This document shows positions 18,901 through 26,019 of a DNA stretch of 64,000 nucleotides, one piece after another (the first letter of the stretch is position 1; each line of letters begins with the position of its first letter). Position numbers and translations under genes: made by a program. The DNA is from Paracholeplasma morum (GTDB lineage: Bacteria > Bacillota_I > Bacilli_A > Acholeplasmatales > UBA5453): assembly GCF_016907055.1 (NCBI RefSeq), contig NZ_JAFBBG010000001.1, positions 186,001 through 250,000 on the forward strand, given 5' to 3'. The notes beneath the pieces are model-generated. The model worked only from the letters and a program-made list of their open reading frames with translations, ran no database searches and was not told where the DNA came from.

Positions 18901-20399
18901 TATCTTAGTGATTGATACGTTAAGCCTTCGCGGTTCATCAACAATGTATGTCTAACATCACTTGTTAATGGTGTGCCAGCTTCAACGATGATTTCACCAG
19001 AAATTAAGTTAACAATGTTTTCTTCAACAATGATTTCTTTTTTGTACTCAATTGGGGTAACACCATCAATTTTTCCATAAAGTTCTAATAATTGTTTTGC
19101 CTTGTTACCATCTTTTTCATAAACAACTGTGCCATGTTCATCTTTCCTTTGGAACATGATATTGTTTCTGTTTTTGTATAATAAGGTTCTGATTTCAGGT
19201 GTAATCTTAGTACGAGCAGCTACGAGTAAGCCAACATCTTTAGAATCTGCTGGCATGAAAAGAATGTCTTCTTTAGCGTATTGTTCGAATAAGTCAGATG
19301 TTTTAATACCGAACACTTCTGTTTCAGACTCATTTTGTAAGCTTGCTTCTTTAGAAAGAATTACTTTTCTTAAAGCAGCTTTGTTTTGCTTGATTACTTC
19401 AATGGATTCAACATCCACGATTTGGTCTTTTTCAATCAATACTTTTTTAGTGATTGGATCAATGATGTCTTGAGCATAACGGTATATAGCAGGTTGGTTT
19501 GACGCTGTAATACCTTGTGCAATGGTCATCAAGCGCGAAACAACATCCAGCTTTTGTTTGTATTTGTAACGTCCAACTTCTTCTAAGTCATAACGTCTTT
19601 GATCAAATAAACGGGTTCTTACGAACTCTTTGGCAGCTGAGACAGGAATTTTTTCACCTTGTCTTAGTTTTGCATATAAATCTTCGATAGCAGCATCACT
19701 GGAAATGATGCCTTCTTTTTCATCTTTTTTGAAAGTTTCATCCAACATTTTCTTATAGGTTGGGAATAATTTCTTGATTTCTTCGATGCCGTCAAAACCG
19801 AAAGCTTGAAGTAAAGCTGTTAAAGAAACTTTCTTAGAACGGTCAAGTTTACCGTAAAATATATTCTTTGCACCCATTTCATATTCTAGCCAAGCACCAC
19901 GAGTTGGGATGACTTGAGATAAGAAACGATGTGTATTCGTCTTTTTGTCAAAATCACTTGTGTAATAAACCCCAGCAGAACGAACAATTTGTGAGACGAC
20001 GACACGTTCAGCACCATTAATGATAAAAGTACCGACTGGAGTCATGTATTGGAAATCACCCATAAAGAGTTGTTTTTCAATAACGGTCCCTGCGAGTACG
20101 TTTTCAAGTCTTACTGTTACAAACAGTGGTTTTGAATAACTTGTGTCTCTAATCTTTGAATTGATAATGTCATACTTAGGTTCTTCAAATCGGTGGTTAG
20201 TAAAGTACAGTTTGAAATCACCATTATACGATTCGATAGGCGAAATATCTTCGAAAAGCTTTGCGAGCCCTTCATTAACAAACCAATCAAACGATTTAGT
20301 CTGAATTTCGATCAAATCTGGCAATTCAATCTCATGACGCATTTTCGAGTAGTTGCGTCTAACTGCTTTCTTACCGTACTGCACTGTACGATATCCCAT
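15948..20399 (-). CDS. rpoB: RNA polymerase beta subunit with a large lobe insertion
   Basis: The 1483-residue subunit is about 290 residues longer than Bacillus RpoB (1193). Most of the excess lies between residues 314 (DPITKKVLIEKDQ) and 645 (IEIIGHD), where Bacillus has only about 65. The inserted part contains several copies of a short unit built like the DPxTGEVL...G..L motif, for example at 464-490, 516-540 and 576-600. The rifampicin region (742-780) is conserved, but the residue equal to E. coli His526 is Gln (Q764). The start ATG at 20399 follows AGGAG. The gene heads the rpoB-rpoC operon behind its own promoter. Core function is certain; the insertion's role is unknown. Confidence 0.98.
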   Translation of the reverse strand: MGYRTVQYGKKAVRRNYSKMRHEIELPDLIEIQTKSFDWFVNEGLAKLFEDISPIESYNGDFKLYFTNHRFEEPKYDIINSKIRDTSYSKPLFVTVRLENVLAGTVIEKQLFMGDFQYMTPVGTFIINGAERVVVSQIVRSAGVYYTSDFDKKTNTHRFLSQVIPTRGAWLEYEMGAKNIFYGKLDRSKKVSLTALLQAFGFDGIEEIKKLFPTYKKMLDETFKKDEKEGIISSDAAIEDLYAKLRQGEKIPVSAAKEFVRTRLFDQRRYDLEEVGRYKYKQKLDVVSRLMTIAQGITASNQPAIYRYAQDIIDPITKKVLIEKDQIVDVESIEVIKQNKAALRKVILSKEASLQNESETEVFGIKTSDLFEQYAKEDILFMPADSKDVGLLVAARTKITPEIRTLLYKNRNNIMFQRKDEHGTVVYEKDGNKAKQLLELYGKIDGVTPIEYKKEIIVEENIVNLISGEIIVEAGTPLTSDVRHTLLMNREGLTYQSLRYLRTFVEKDILLMDDSVLFYEGTEVTDEVYHQIYANKINLKSIEDLRYTTVYAKCDIDILEDYRRHETAEVAKDHKPIIYAGSEITESNLLDLQFHRNKLDENVIKYFLVSGKKYEFFRKESERRASYVESVLVKPATGDSKEVIEIIGHDSRESRLHITVSDIIASVSYYLNLYDGVGKTDDIDHLSNRRLRLIGELLKNQFRIGLAKLEKNIKDKMSTADAREASLQSLINIKPLTASLKEFFGSSQLSQFMDQINPLAELTQKRRVSALGTGGLARDRAGVEVRDVHESHYGRICPIETPEGPSIGLISSLASYARVDEYGFIQTPYLRVDKSNPKRHVVTDEFVYLTAGEEEQFVIASADIQLDEDGGFQTETIIGRFMGETKAFPSSRVDFQDVSPKQIVSVATSSIPFLEHDDASRALMGANMQRQAVPLLIPDSPIVGTGIEHRAAKDSGSAIVSGVEGIVVYADSRIIKIAIKPEASLKTPRGKVVYDKDQAFNWEAYDQIRQAKMTDLLKVEAYPLTQFLRSNQDTAILQKPIVSIGEYVQKGDVIADGPSISKAELALGRNVVVAFMTWEGYNYEDAVIMSENLVRDDVYTSIHIDEHQIECRDTKLGKEEITREIPNASADALKYLDDRGIVVLGTEVKEGDILVGKITPKGQTEPTPEEKLLQAIFNEKAREVRDTSLRVPHGGGGIVQSIQYFSKSNGDELGPGVNEVIRVYIVKKRKISEGDKMAGRHGNKGVISKILPREDMPYMADGTPIDIMLNPLGVPSRMNIGQILEIHLGMAAKKLGVKVATPVFDGLTQADLADIMAEAGMAPDGKQTLYDGRTGEPYENRVSVGVMYMIKLSHMVDDKLHARSVGPYTLVTQQPMGGKAQNGGQRFGEMEVWALYAYGAAHTLKEILTVKSDDIIGRNKVYRAITDGKPIPDSHIPESFRVLTRELQSLGLYVELIDAETGENEVNKSLVDQTNPFERKGGF

Positions 20400-20474
20400 A
20401 TAGCCACTCTCCTATCTTTCTTCGAGCCGATGCATTATATTATATATAATCAATACATCTTTTTGCATTTTACT

Positions 20475-20503
20475 ATATTATCACATATATTCATATATGT
20501 CAA
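20475..20503 (-). promoter_or_regulatory. Promoter of rpoB-rpoC with a palindrome in the spacer
   Basis: TTGACA (20498-20503), 17-base spacer and TAATAT (20475-20480). A perfect 8-2-8 inverted repeat ACATATAT-TC-ATATATGT (20483-20500) fills the spacer and touches the -35 element, as an operator might; it is AT-only apart from its ends, so chance cannot be excluded. Confidence 0.7.
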
Positions 20504-20511
20504 TAAAATTT

Positions 20512-21108
20512 TCAAATCTTTTGAGATTTCAATATGAAATACCCTTTATTTTTCTTGATTACTTCACAGTTTCCAAATAAGTTTTTTAATTGTTTTTGTG
20601 AAGATTCTGCCCCTTGTTTTTTCTGGATCACAATCCAAAATTCACCCATTGGTAGTAAGTGGTTATACGATTCTTCATAGAGACGATAGATAACTTCTTT
20701 CCCAGCTCGAATCGGCGGGTTTAACCAAATAACATCGAACTGATCATGGATGTTGGTATAACCATCACTAGGTATAATAAGCGCTTCTACTTTGTTTTCT
20801 CTCGTATTAACCTTAGCAATTTCGCAAGCGCGTTCATTCACATCACTCATCGTAAGACTTACCTTAGGGTATTTTTTTGACATCAATACGCCTATTGGAC
20901 CATATCCACACCCTAAATCAAGCGCTTTAAATGGTTTATCTTCATAAGTAAATGCATTAATTAACGTCTCACTGCCAAAGTCTAAATAATCTCTTGAGAA
21001 GATTCCGCTATCAGTCAAAAAACGGTAAATATTACCGTTAAATTTGAACTGATAGCTTCTAATTTCGTGCTTTAGACTTGGATTGTTATCAAAGTATTGT
21101 CCACTCAT
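20512..21108 (-). CDS. RsmC-like class I methyltransferase (YbxB family)
   Basis: The 198-residue protein has the SAM-binding motif LDLGCGYGPIGVLMSKKYP (about 69-87) and the NPPIRAGK motif (about 130-137) typical of RsmC-type guanine-N2 rRNA methyltransferases acting on 16S rRNA. Bacillus YbxB lies in the same place between rplL and rpoB, which supports the match. The N-terminal non-catalytic duplicate of E. coli RsmC is absent. TGAGGATAA precedes the ATG. The exact rRNA target is inferred from the family. Confidence 0.85.
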   Translation of the reverse strand: MSGQYFDNNPSLKHEIRSYQFKFNGNIYRFLTDSGIFSRDYLDFGSETLINAFTYEDKPFKALDLGCGYGPIGVLMSKKYPKVSLTMSDVNERACEIAKVNTRENKVEALIIPSDGYTNIHDQFDVIWLNPPIRAGKEVIYRLYEESYNHLLPMGEFWIVIQKKQGAESSQKQLKNLFGNCEVIKKNKGYFILKSQKI

Positions 21109-21121
21109 TATTTATCCTCAT

Positions 21122-21155
21122 TTGTAAAGCGAAAAACCTGAGGTATACTCAGGTT
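21122..21155 (-). terminator. Terminator after rplL
   Basis: An 8-bp stem AACCTGAG/CTCAGGTT (21135-21155) followed by TTTTTCGCTTT on the minus strand, in the gap between rplL and the methyltransferase. It may be leaky, since no clear promoter was seen for the methyltransferase. Confidence 0.75.
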
Positions 21156-21171
21156 TAACATATGTTGTTAA

Positions 21172-21540
21172 TTACTTAATTTCAACATCTGCGCCAGCTG
21201 CAACTAATTTTTCTTTAGCTGCTTCAGCGTCTTCTTTCTTAACTTTTTCTTTGACTACAGCGCCTGCAGTTTCAGTCATAGTCTTCGCTTCAACTAATCC
21301 AAGACCAGTTAATTCACGAACAACTTTGATTACGTCTAATTTCTTAGCGCCGAATCCCTTTAAGATTACATCAAATTCAGTTTTTTCTTCAACTACTGCT
21401 GCAGCTGCTGCTGGAGCTGCTGATACTGCAGTTGGATCGATACCGAATTCTTCTTTTAAACCGTCAACTAATTCTTTGATTTCAAGAATTGACATTTCTT
21501 TTAATGCTTCAATAAAAGCTGCTTTAGTTAATTTTGCCAT
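21172..21540 (-). CDS. rplL: 50S ribosomal protein bL12 (L7/L12)
   Basis: The 122-residue stalk protein binds translation factors. It shows the N-terminal dimerisation helix pair, an Ala-rich hinge ([13 protein letters not shown], about 40-52) and the conserved C-terminal domain ([27 protein letters not shown]). It follows rplJ by 39 bases in the L10 operon, with AAGGAGAA before the ATG. Confidence 0.98.
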   Translation of the reverse strand: MAKLTKAAFIEALKEMSILEIKELVDGLKEEFGIDPTAVSAAPAAAAAVVEEKTEFDVILKGFGAKKLDVIKVVRELTGLGLVEAKTMTETAGAVVKEKVKKEDAEAAKEKLVAAGADVEIK

Positions 21541-21579
21541 TGTTATATTCTCCTTATAAGTTTGTTTTTAATAATTGGC

Positions 21580-22071
21580 TTATTCTTCTGGATTAGCAAT
21601 CATGTTTAATCCGATTGCTAATTCGCGCACTGGCATTAACATACCAGCTGCAAGTTGAGTAAGTAATGTTTCGTATGATGGTAATGTAGCAAGTGCATAT
21701 AGTTCTTCAACTGATGCAGTTTTGCCTTCAATGATACCAGTGCTCATAGAAACGTTCTTGTGTGTCTTTGCGAATTCATAAATAACACGCGCAGGTGCAA
21801 CTACGTCATCATTTGAGAAAACGATAGCTTTAGCACCAACGAAGAATTCAGCAATTTCGGCATGTCCTGTTAAAGCAACAGCACGACGAGCAATATTGTT
21901 TTTGTAAACTGTCGCATCGCATCCATTTTTTCTTAATTCGATACGAAGTTCAGTAAAATCTTTAACTGATAAACCTGGATAATCAAAAGCAACGATCGTT
22001 TTTGCTTCTTGGATTCTTCCAACCAGTAGATCTACCTGACTCTTTTTGCGCTCTAAAATAGCGTTGTTCAT
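21580..22071 (-). CDS. rplJ: 50S ribosomal protein uL10
   Basis: The 163-residue protein anchors the L12 dimers to 23S rRNA. The N-terminal half (VGRIQEAKTIVAFDYPGLSVKD) and the hydrophobic C-terminal helix that holds L12 are typical. It lies directly behind an L10 leader RNA, through which L10-L12 is known to control its own operon in Bacillus. AGGAGGAA precedes the ATG. Confidence 0.98.
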   Translation of the reverse strand: MNNAILERKKSQVDLLVGRIQEAKTIVAFDYPGLSVKDFTELRIELRKNGCDATVYKNNIARRAVALTGHAEIAEFFVGAKAIVFSNDDVVAPARVIYEFAKTHKNVSMSTGIIEGKTASVEELYALATLPSYETLLTQLAAGMLMPVRELAIGLNMIANPEE

Positions 22072-22072
22072 C

Positions 22073-22205
22073 TGGTTTCCTCCTATTTTTTTAATAATAA
22101 AACCCTCAATGCCAAGACAAAAGAGGGTTAAAAATTCACAAGTTAATTTCCTCGGTAGGAAATTAAGCTCATGGGCACCTACTGTCTTTGGCAGTATTAA
22201 GTTTT
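22073..22205 (-). ncRNA. L10 leader (ribosomal protein regulatory RNA)
   Basis: The region between rplA and rplJ has the L10-leader hallmarks on the minus strand: ACTGCCAAAGACAGTAGGTG near the start, an AATTTCCT/AGGAAATT stem at about 22146-22165, and a hairpin AACCCTC/GAGGGTT (22101-22129) followed by TTTTATTATT, which resembles a terminator. In B. subtilis L10(L12)4 binding to this leader causes transcription attenuation. The family match is by recognition; the mechanism here is inferred. Confidence 0.85.
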
Positions 22206-22209
22206 TAAA

Positions 22210-22902
22210 TTATGCCTTTAATGATTCTTCATCAAGGCGAATACCAGGTCCCATTGTAGATGATACAGTGATATTCTTCATGTATACACCTTTAACAGTA
22301 GTTGGTTTTAGACGATTCATTGTTTGATAAATTGCTTTCGCGTTTTCTGTTAGTTTTTCAACTCCAAATGATACTTTACCAATTGGGGCTTGAATGTTAC
22401 CAACTTTGTCTACGCGGTATTCGATCTTACCATTTTTGATTTCATGAACAGCTTTTGTTACATCCATAGTAACTGTACCTGTCTTAGGGTTCGGCATTAG
22501 GCCTTTTGGACCTAAAACTCTACCTAATTTACCAAGTTCAGCCATCATATCTGGTGTAGCTACCATGACATCAAAATCGAACCAGCCACCAGCAATTTTT
22601 TGGATCAAGTCAGAATCACCGACATGGTCAGCGCCTGCTGCTTGAGCATCTTTTGCTTTTTCACCGCGAGCAATAACTACTACGCGTTGAGTTTTACCGG
22701 TTCCGTGAGGTAATACAATGGCACCACGAAGATTTTGTTCAGCCTTACGTGGGTCAATGTTTAAACGAAAAGCAATTTCAACGGTTGCATCAAACTTCAC
22801 TGTGGATGTTTTTGCAACTAAGTCAAACGCTTCAGCTGTTGAGTATTTGACATTTTTGTCAACTAGCTTTGCAGCTTCAACGTATTTCTTTCCTCTTTTC
22901 AT
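22210..22902 (-). CDS. rplA: 50S ribosomal protein uL1
   Basis: The 230-residue protein forms the L1 stalk that helps release deacylated tRNA. Typical motifs are [16 protein letters not shown] at the start and [14 protein letters not shown] (about 125-138). The ATG at 22902 is preferred over a longer reading to 22947 because AGGAGGAAAC precedes it and the family begins here. A possible L1 binding site lies 18 bases upstream, suggesting autoregulation. Confidence 0.98.
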   Translation of the reverse strand: MKRGKKYVEAAKLVDKNVKYSTAEAFDLVAKTSTVKFDATVEIAFRLNIDPRKAEQNLRGAIVLPHGTGKTQRVVVIARGEKAKDAQAAGADHVGDSDLIQKIAGGWFDFDVMVATPDMMAELGKLGRVLGPKGLMPNPKTGTVTMDVTKAVHEIKNGKIEYRVDKVGNIQAPIGKVSFGVEKLTENAKAIYQTMNRLKPTTVKGVYMKNITVSSTMGPGIRLDEESLKA

Positions 22903-22919
22903 ATTGTTTCCTCCTAAAA

Positions 22920-22946
22920 TGTGGTCTAGCGGGATATCCTCCCACA
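22920..22946 (-). promoter_or_regulatory. Possible L1-binding operator upstream of rplA
   Basis: On the minus strand this 27-base element has outer arms TGTGG/CCACA enclosing GGAGG and GACC strands. It resembles the L1 site of 23S rRNA (GGTGGGAGG paired near GACC) and resembles a second copy upstream of rplK. The next stem, at 22947-22972, is an AT-rich hairpin. The role is inferred. Confidence 0.5.
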
Positions 22947-22989
22947 ATTTAGATGATGATATCTAAATTATTTAAAACGTGAAGACAAA

Positions 22990-23415
22990 TTAGTCTTCGA
23001 TTACAACGCCCATGTTTCTTGCAGTACCTTCAAGAATGTTCATCGCTGCTTCAACAGTGTATGCGTTTAAATCTGGCATCTTAATTGTTGCAATTTCTCT
23101 TAGCTTATCGCGTTTGATAGTTGCCACTTTATTCTTCTTAGCGTTACTTGAACCGCTTTGAATGTTTGCCGCTTTTTTGATTAAGTCACTTGCTGGTGGT
23201 GTTTTTAAAACAAATGTAAATGAACGATCATCATAAACTGAAATCACCACTGGAACGACATAACCTGCTTTGTCTCTTGTTTGTTCATTAAATTGAGTGC
23301 AGAATTGAGGAATATTAACGCCTGCTTGACCTAGTGCTGGTCCAACTGGTGGCGCTGGATTTGCCTTGCCTGCTGCAATTTGTAATTTAACAACTTTTAC
23401 GACTTTTTTAGCCAT
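22990..23415 (-). CDS. rplK: 50S ribosomal protein uL11
   Basis: The 141-residue protein (standard length) binds the GTPase-associated centre of 23S rRNA. The proline-rich [15 protein letters not shown] at about 19-33 is diagnostic. I chose the ATG at 23415, the normal L11 start; an in-frame TTG three codons earlier is less likely. AAAGGAGG lies upstream. It heads the rplK-rplA-rplJ-rplL run. Confidence 0.98.
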   Translation of the reverse strand: MAKKVVKVVKLQIAAGKANPAPPVGPALGQAGVNIPQFCTQFNEQTRDKAGYVVPVVISVYDDRSFTFVLKTPPASDLIKKAANIQSGSSNAKKNKVATIKRDKLREIATIKMPDLNAYTVEAAMNILEGTARNMGVVIED

Positions 23416-23445
23416 GTGACACAACCTCCTTTATCCTATGAGTAT

Positions 23446-23480
23446 GTGGTCAACGGAATACTAATCAGTAATCCTTCCAC
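23446..23480 (-). promoter_or_regulatory. Possible L1-binding operator in the rplK leader
   Basis: Outer arms GTGG/CCAC enclose an inner stem (GGATTACT/AGTATTCC, one mismatch) and an asymmetric internal loop with AA on one side and GTTGA on the other. The flanks GTGGAAGG and GACCAC match the element before rplA. A second hairpin (GTGTA/TACAC) lies just upstream in the leader. Confidence 0.5.
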
Positions 23481-23506
23481 TTCGGTGTATCCGTACACGC
23501 CTTTGT

Positions 23507-23535
23507 ATTTTATCATTAGTCTTCGACTTTGTCAA
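23507..23535 (-). promoter_or_regulatory. Promoter of the rplK operon
   Basis: A perfect TTGACA (23530-23535), spacer of 17 and TAAAAT (23507-23512). The -35 element overlaps the last codons of the gene at 23516-23938. Confidence 0.85.
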
Positions 23536-23938
23536 CAACATTATTTGATGTTCCGCTTAACGACTCAATCTTATTGAAGAAGCGGTCGACGTTTATCGCA
23601 TGATATGGGTATTTATTACGCTTTAAAGAATAGTTAAACGCAACAAACCTTTCATCCTTCAAAATGACCTTCATATACCTCTCTTTGAAGTTGTATTTTC
23701 CCAGTTCAATTTCAATAATATCGCTATACTTAATTTCATAAAAATCACCTATGTAAGTAAGCTTTACTAAACCATCAAATGTATATATTTTAAATCCCAA
23801 ATCATCAAAGTCTAGTATTGCTTCTGGAAATCCCAAAATAATGTTTCCATCGTTGGGTAATATTCCTATTTTAAATGGATGATTAAGGTGTGTTTTTGTA
23901 GCTTCTTCTATTTGAATAATCATCTTGTCTATGTTCAT
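23516..23938 (-). CDS. Uncharacterised small protein, PH-like beta fold possible
   Basis: I do not recognise this 140-residue protein. It begins with an amphipathic helix (MNIDKMIIQIEEATKTHL) and then alternates short beta-like strands (FKIGILPNDGNIILGF, GFKIYTFDGLVKLTYI, MKVILKDERFVAFNY) before a C-terminal helix, a pattern seen in bacterial PH-like domains. It has no signal peptide or membrane segment. The ATG at 23938 follows AAGGAGG. It lies between nusG and rplK, where most Firmicutes have nothing, and shares a 75-base upstream region with the divergent catE-like gene, so it may respond to the same regulator. Confidence 0.6.
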   Translation of the reverse strand: MNIDKMIIQIEEATKTHLNHPFKIGILPNDGNIILGFPEAILDFDDLGFKIYTFDGLVKLTYIGDFYEIKYSDIIEIELGKYNFKERYMKVILKDERFVAFNYSLKRNKYPYHAINVDRFFNKIESLSGTSNNVVDKVED

Positions 23939-23961
23939 AAAAGCCTCCTTGAGCAAATGTT

Positions 23962-23990
23962 TTGATATTTCGATTTCGAACTATTATAAT
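23962..23990 (+). promoter_or_regulatory. Promoter of the catE-like gene with an embedded MhqR-type operator
   Basis: TTGATA (23962-23967), spacer of 17 and TATAAT (23985-23990). The spacer holds TTCGATTTCGAA (23969-23980), which differs by one base from the perfect palindrome TTCGAATTCGAA found in the same position in the mhqO-like promoter at 50.9 kb. Confidence 0.8.
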
Positions 23991-24013
23991 AAGTGGTGTA
24001 TAGAGGTGATACC

Positions 24014-24847
24014 ATGTCATTATACCATAATAATCAGGCGATTTATCCAAAATCAATCGCTTTAAACGTCAAGGATCTCAAAAAAATGGTCCAGTTCTAC
24101 AAAGATATCCTAGGATTTAAGTTACACGAATCAAAAGAAGGTTTTGCTAGTTTTACGGCTAATGGAAAAGATGTTCTATTAGAACTTTATCAAACAAACA
24201 GTGTTAGTACAAACGTTGCACTATACCATGTAGCCTATTTGTTCAATTCTAAAGAAGCTTTAGCTAGCATATTCAGACATATCTTAGTACAAAAGTACCC
24301 TATGACAGGTGGCGCAGACCACACTGTAAGTGATGCACTATACTTAGATGATCCAGAAGGCAACGGCATCGAGTTGTATTTTGACACACAGCCTGATGCT
24401 TGGGATGATATTGAAGCACATCCAGAAAGGCTTCAAAACTATCCATTCCCATATGATGAGTATTTACGTATGGCTAAAAAGTTTTACTCTATCGACTCTA
24501 ATACCATTATTGGTCATATACACTTACACACAATAAACTTAAAAGATGCAGTGAAGTTTTATGAAACGGTTTTTGGATACGATACGATTGCGAAAGTGCC
24601 ATCAGCATATTTCATGTCTAGTCAAAGATACCATCATCACATCGCATTAAACACTTGGCGTGTTCCAACCGTATTTGACGATAAGAATCTTGGGTTAAAA
24701 TACATTGTGCTTGAGACCGAAGCTAATGAGGTCAGAGAACAACTTCTTAACCGTATCAATCCTTTGGACAACGCTACTTCAAACAATGATGTAGTATTGT
24801 TCAAAGATGCTAACGGATATGCTTACAAGATCAAAACTCAAAAATAA
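24014..24847 (+). CDS. catE: CatE-like ring-cleaving dioxygenase (VOC family)
   Basis: The 277-residue protein has two VOC (glyoxalase/extradiol dioxygenase) halves, like Bacillus CatE, a catechol-2,3-dioxygenase. Shared features include SDALYLDDPEGNGIELYFD in the first half and IIGHIHLHTINLKDAVKFY plus HHHIALN in the second, which hold likely iron ligands. The ATG at 24014 follows AGAGGTGAT. It is one of only three plus-strand genes here, divergent from the 140-residue gene and convergent with nusG. The promoter carries an operator shared with the MhqR/MhqO locus. The likely role is removing quinones or catechols; the true substrate is unknown. Confidence 0.85.
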   Translation: MSLYHNNQAIYPKSIALNVKDLKKMVQFYKDILGFKLHESKEGFASFTANGKDVLLELYQTNSVSTNVALYHVAYLFNSKEALASIFRHILVQKYPMTGGADHTVSDALYLDDPEGNGIELYFDTQPDAWDDIEAHPERLQNYPFPYDEYLRMAKKFYSIDSNTIIGHIHLHTINLKDAVKFYETVFGYDTIAKVPSAYFMSSQRYHHHIALNTWRVPTVFDDKNLGLKYIVLETEANEVREQLLNRINPLDNATSNNDVVLFKDANGYAYKIKTQK

Positions 24848-24872
24848 AAAAACACCGCGAGGTGTTTTTATT
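24846..24872. terminator. Bidirectional terminator between catE-like gene and nusG
   Basis: A 6-bp stem AACACC/GGTGTT (24851-24866) with A-run on the left and T-run on the right can end both converging transcripts. Confidence 0.85.
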
Positions 24873-25416
24873 TTGATATAACTTTGCCTACTTGGTCAAA
24901 TGAGAATTCAGTCGGTGTTCCACGACCAAACATTTCAATTGCAATAATAACTGTTTCTTTTTGGTTATCAAAGGAAACGACATCACCAGCTTGACCAGCA
25001 AATGGTCCACCAATGATTTCGACACGATCACCAATAGCGTGTTTAAACGTAGGTTTTTCAATGATTCCAACCTTAAGAAGGATTTGATTAATTTCTTCTT
25101 GTGGAAGTGGAACTGGTTTTGTTCTACCACCTGAAGACCCTAAGAATCCCGTAACTTTCGGTGTATTTCTAATCACGTGCCATGAATCGTCTGTGATAAT
25201 CATCTCAACGAATACATAACCCGGGAACATTTTACGAACTTTCTCTTTTACATTACCATTCTTGTCTTTTTCAGTATAATGCTCTTCTGGTAACACCACA
25301 CGGAAAATAAGGTTTTGCATCCCCATTGACTCGATTCTTCTTTCCAAGTCTTCCTTGACTGAAGATTCATAGCCAGAATAGGTTTGCACGATATACCAGC
25401 GGCGAGGATTAATCAT
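24868..25416 (-). CDS. nusG: Transcription termination/antitermination factor NusG
   Basis: The 182-residue protein has the NGN domain (RRWYIVQTYSGYESSVK; FPGYVFVEM at about 65-73) and the C-terminal KOW domain (GDRVEIIGGPFAGQAG at about 127-142). It couples RNA polymerase to pausing, termination or the ribosome. Its ATG overlaps the TGA of secE (ATGA), so translation is probably coupled. It ends in the shared terminator with the catE-like gene. Confidence 0.98.
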   Translation of the reverse strand: MINPRRWYIVQTYSGYESSVKEDLERRIESMGMQNLIFRVVLPEEHYTEKDKNGNVKEKVRKMFPGYVFVEMIITDDSWHVIRNTPKVTGFLGSSGGRTKPVPLPQEEINQILLKVGIIEKPTFKHAIGDRVEIIGGPFAGQAGDVVSFDNQKETVIIAIEMFGRGTPTEFSFDQVGKVISK

Positions 25417-25826
25417 TCAAATAAGCTCCCCGTAATGTTCGCTAATAATAAATCATATAAGAAGAATAATAACGCAAAAAATATAACGAATACTAAGACA
25501 CGAACACCAGCATCAGCGAATGTTTTCCATGATGCCCATGACATTTTCTTTAGTTCTGGTAATGCTGGAACAAAGAATGGGTAGATAACCAATAATAAAC
25601 CTAGGATAGAAATCCCTAATAAGATTCCTGCGAATAAATTAGGATAATCAGAAATAATAGGAATTGGGCCATCTTTTGTGCTCAATATTCCACTTAAAAT
25701 CATGATAGATAGTGCTAAAGATAAAGACGCTAACACACCTAACAATAGATTTTCCCATGGATAATCCGTTGTTAAAATCTCAACAATCTTACTCTTCTTT
25801 TCTGTATTTTTCTCTTTTACTGCCAT
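25413..25826 (-). CDS. secE: Preprotein translocase subunit SecE, three-helix form
   Basis: The 137-residue protein has two extra N-terminal membrane helices (about 24-46 and 65-88) before the conserved SecE amphipathic region (ELKKMSWASWKTFADAGVRVL at about 90-110) and final helix (to about 128). Most Firmicutes have a one-helix SecE of about 60 residues; the three-helix layout is that of E. coli. SecE stabilises SecY, encoded at 58-59 kb. The gene ends in TGA, showing that TGA is a stop here. It follows rpmG directly, with the binding site TAGGAGG overlapping the rpmG stop. Confidence 0.93.
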   Translation of the reverse strand: MAVKEKNTEKKSKIVEILTTDYPWENLLLGVLASLSLALSIMILSGILSTKDGPIPIISDYPNLFAGILLGISILGLLLVIYPFFVPALPELKKMSWASWKTFADAGVRVLVFVIFFALLFFLYDLLLANITGSLFE

Positions 25827-25836
25827 AAGAAGCCTC

Positions 25837-25986
25837 CTATTTACTTTCTTTGTGAGTCGTATGTTTATTGCACTTTACACAGAACTTCTTAATTTCCAAA
25901 CGCTCTTTTTGAGTTTGTTTGTTCTTAGTTGTTGTGTAGTTTCTACTTAAGCATTCCTCACAGATTAAAATCACTTTTTCTCGCAT
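25837..25986 (-). CDS. rpmG: 50S ribosomal protein bL33, zinc-binding form
   Basis: The 49-residue protein reads [20 protein letters not shown] at its start and ends with [15 protein letters not shown]. The two CxxC pairs (C9/C12 and C36/C39) mark the zinc-containing L33 type. It lies between the sigma factor gene and secE as in Bacillus. Its ATG is preceded directly by seven T and by GGTGG inside a hairpin, so both its ribosome binding site and the transcript may be controlled by that structure. Confidence 0.95.
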   Translation of the reverse strand: MREKVILICEECLSRNYTTTKNKQTQKERLEIKKFCVKCNKHTTHKESK

Positions 25987-26006
25987 AAAAAAACCACCTT
26001 TGTGGT
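25987..26006 (-). promoter_or_regulatory. Hairpin with T-run directly before the rpmG start
   Basis: ACCAC-AAAG-GTGGT plus seven T on the minus strand ends exactly at the rpmG ATG. The 3' arm carries the only Shine-Dalgarno-like GGTGG. It lies downstream of a good promoter, so it could act as an attenuator or hide the binding site. The stem is only 5 bp, so termination may be weak. Confidence 0.5.
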
Positions 26007-26019
26007 CATTTGCACATGT

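Noticed and set aside
24014-24847. Glyoxalase I (lactoylglutathione lyase) for the catE-like gene
   Set aside because: Length, two-half layout and the HIHLH and HHHIALN motifs match the CatE type better; no glutathione genes are seen.
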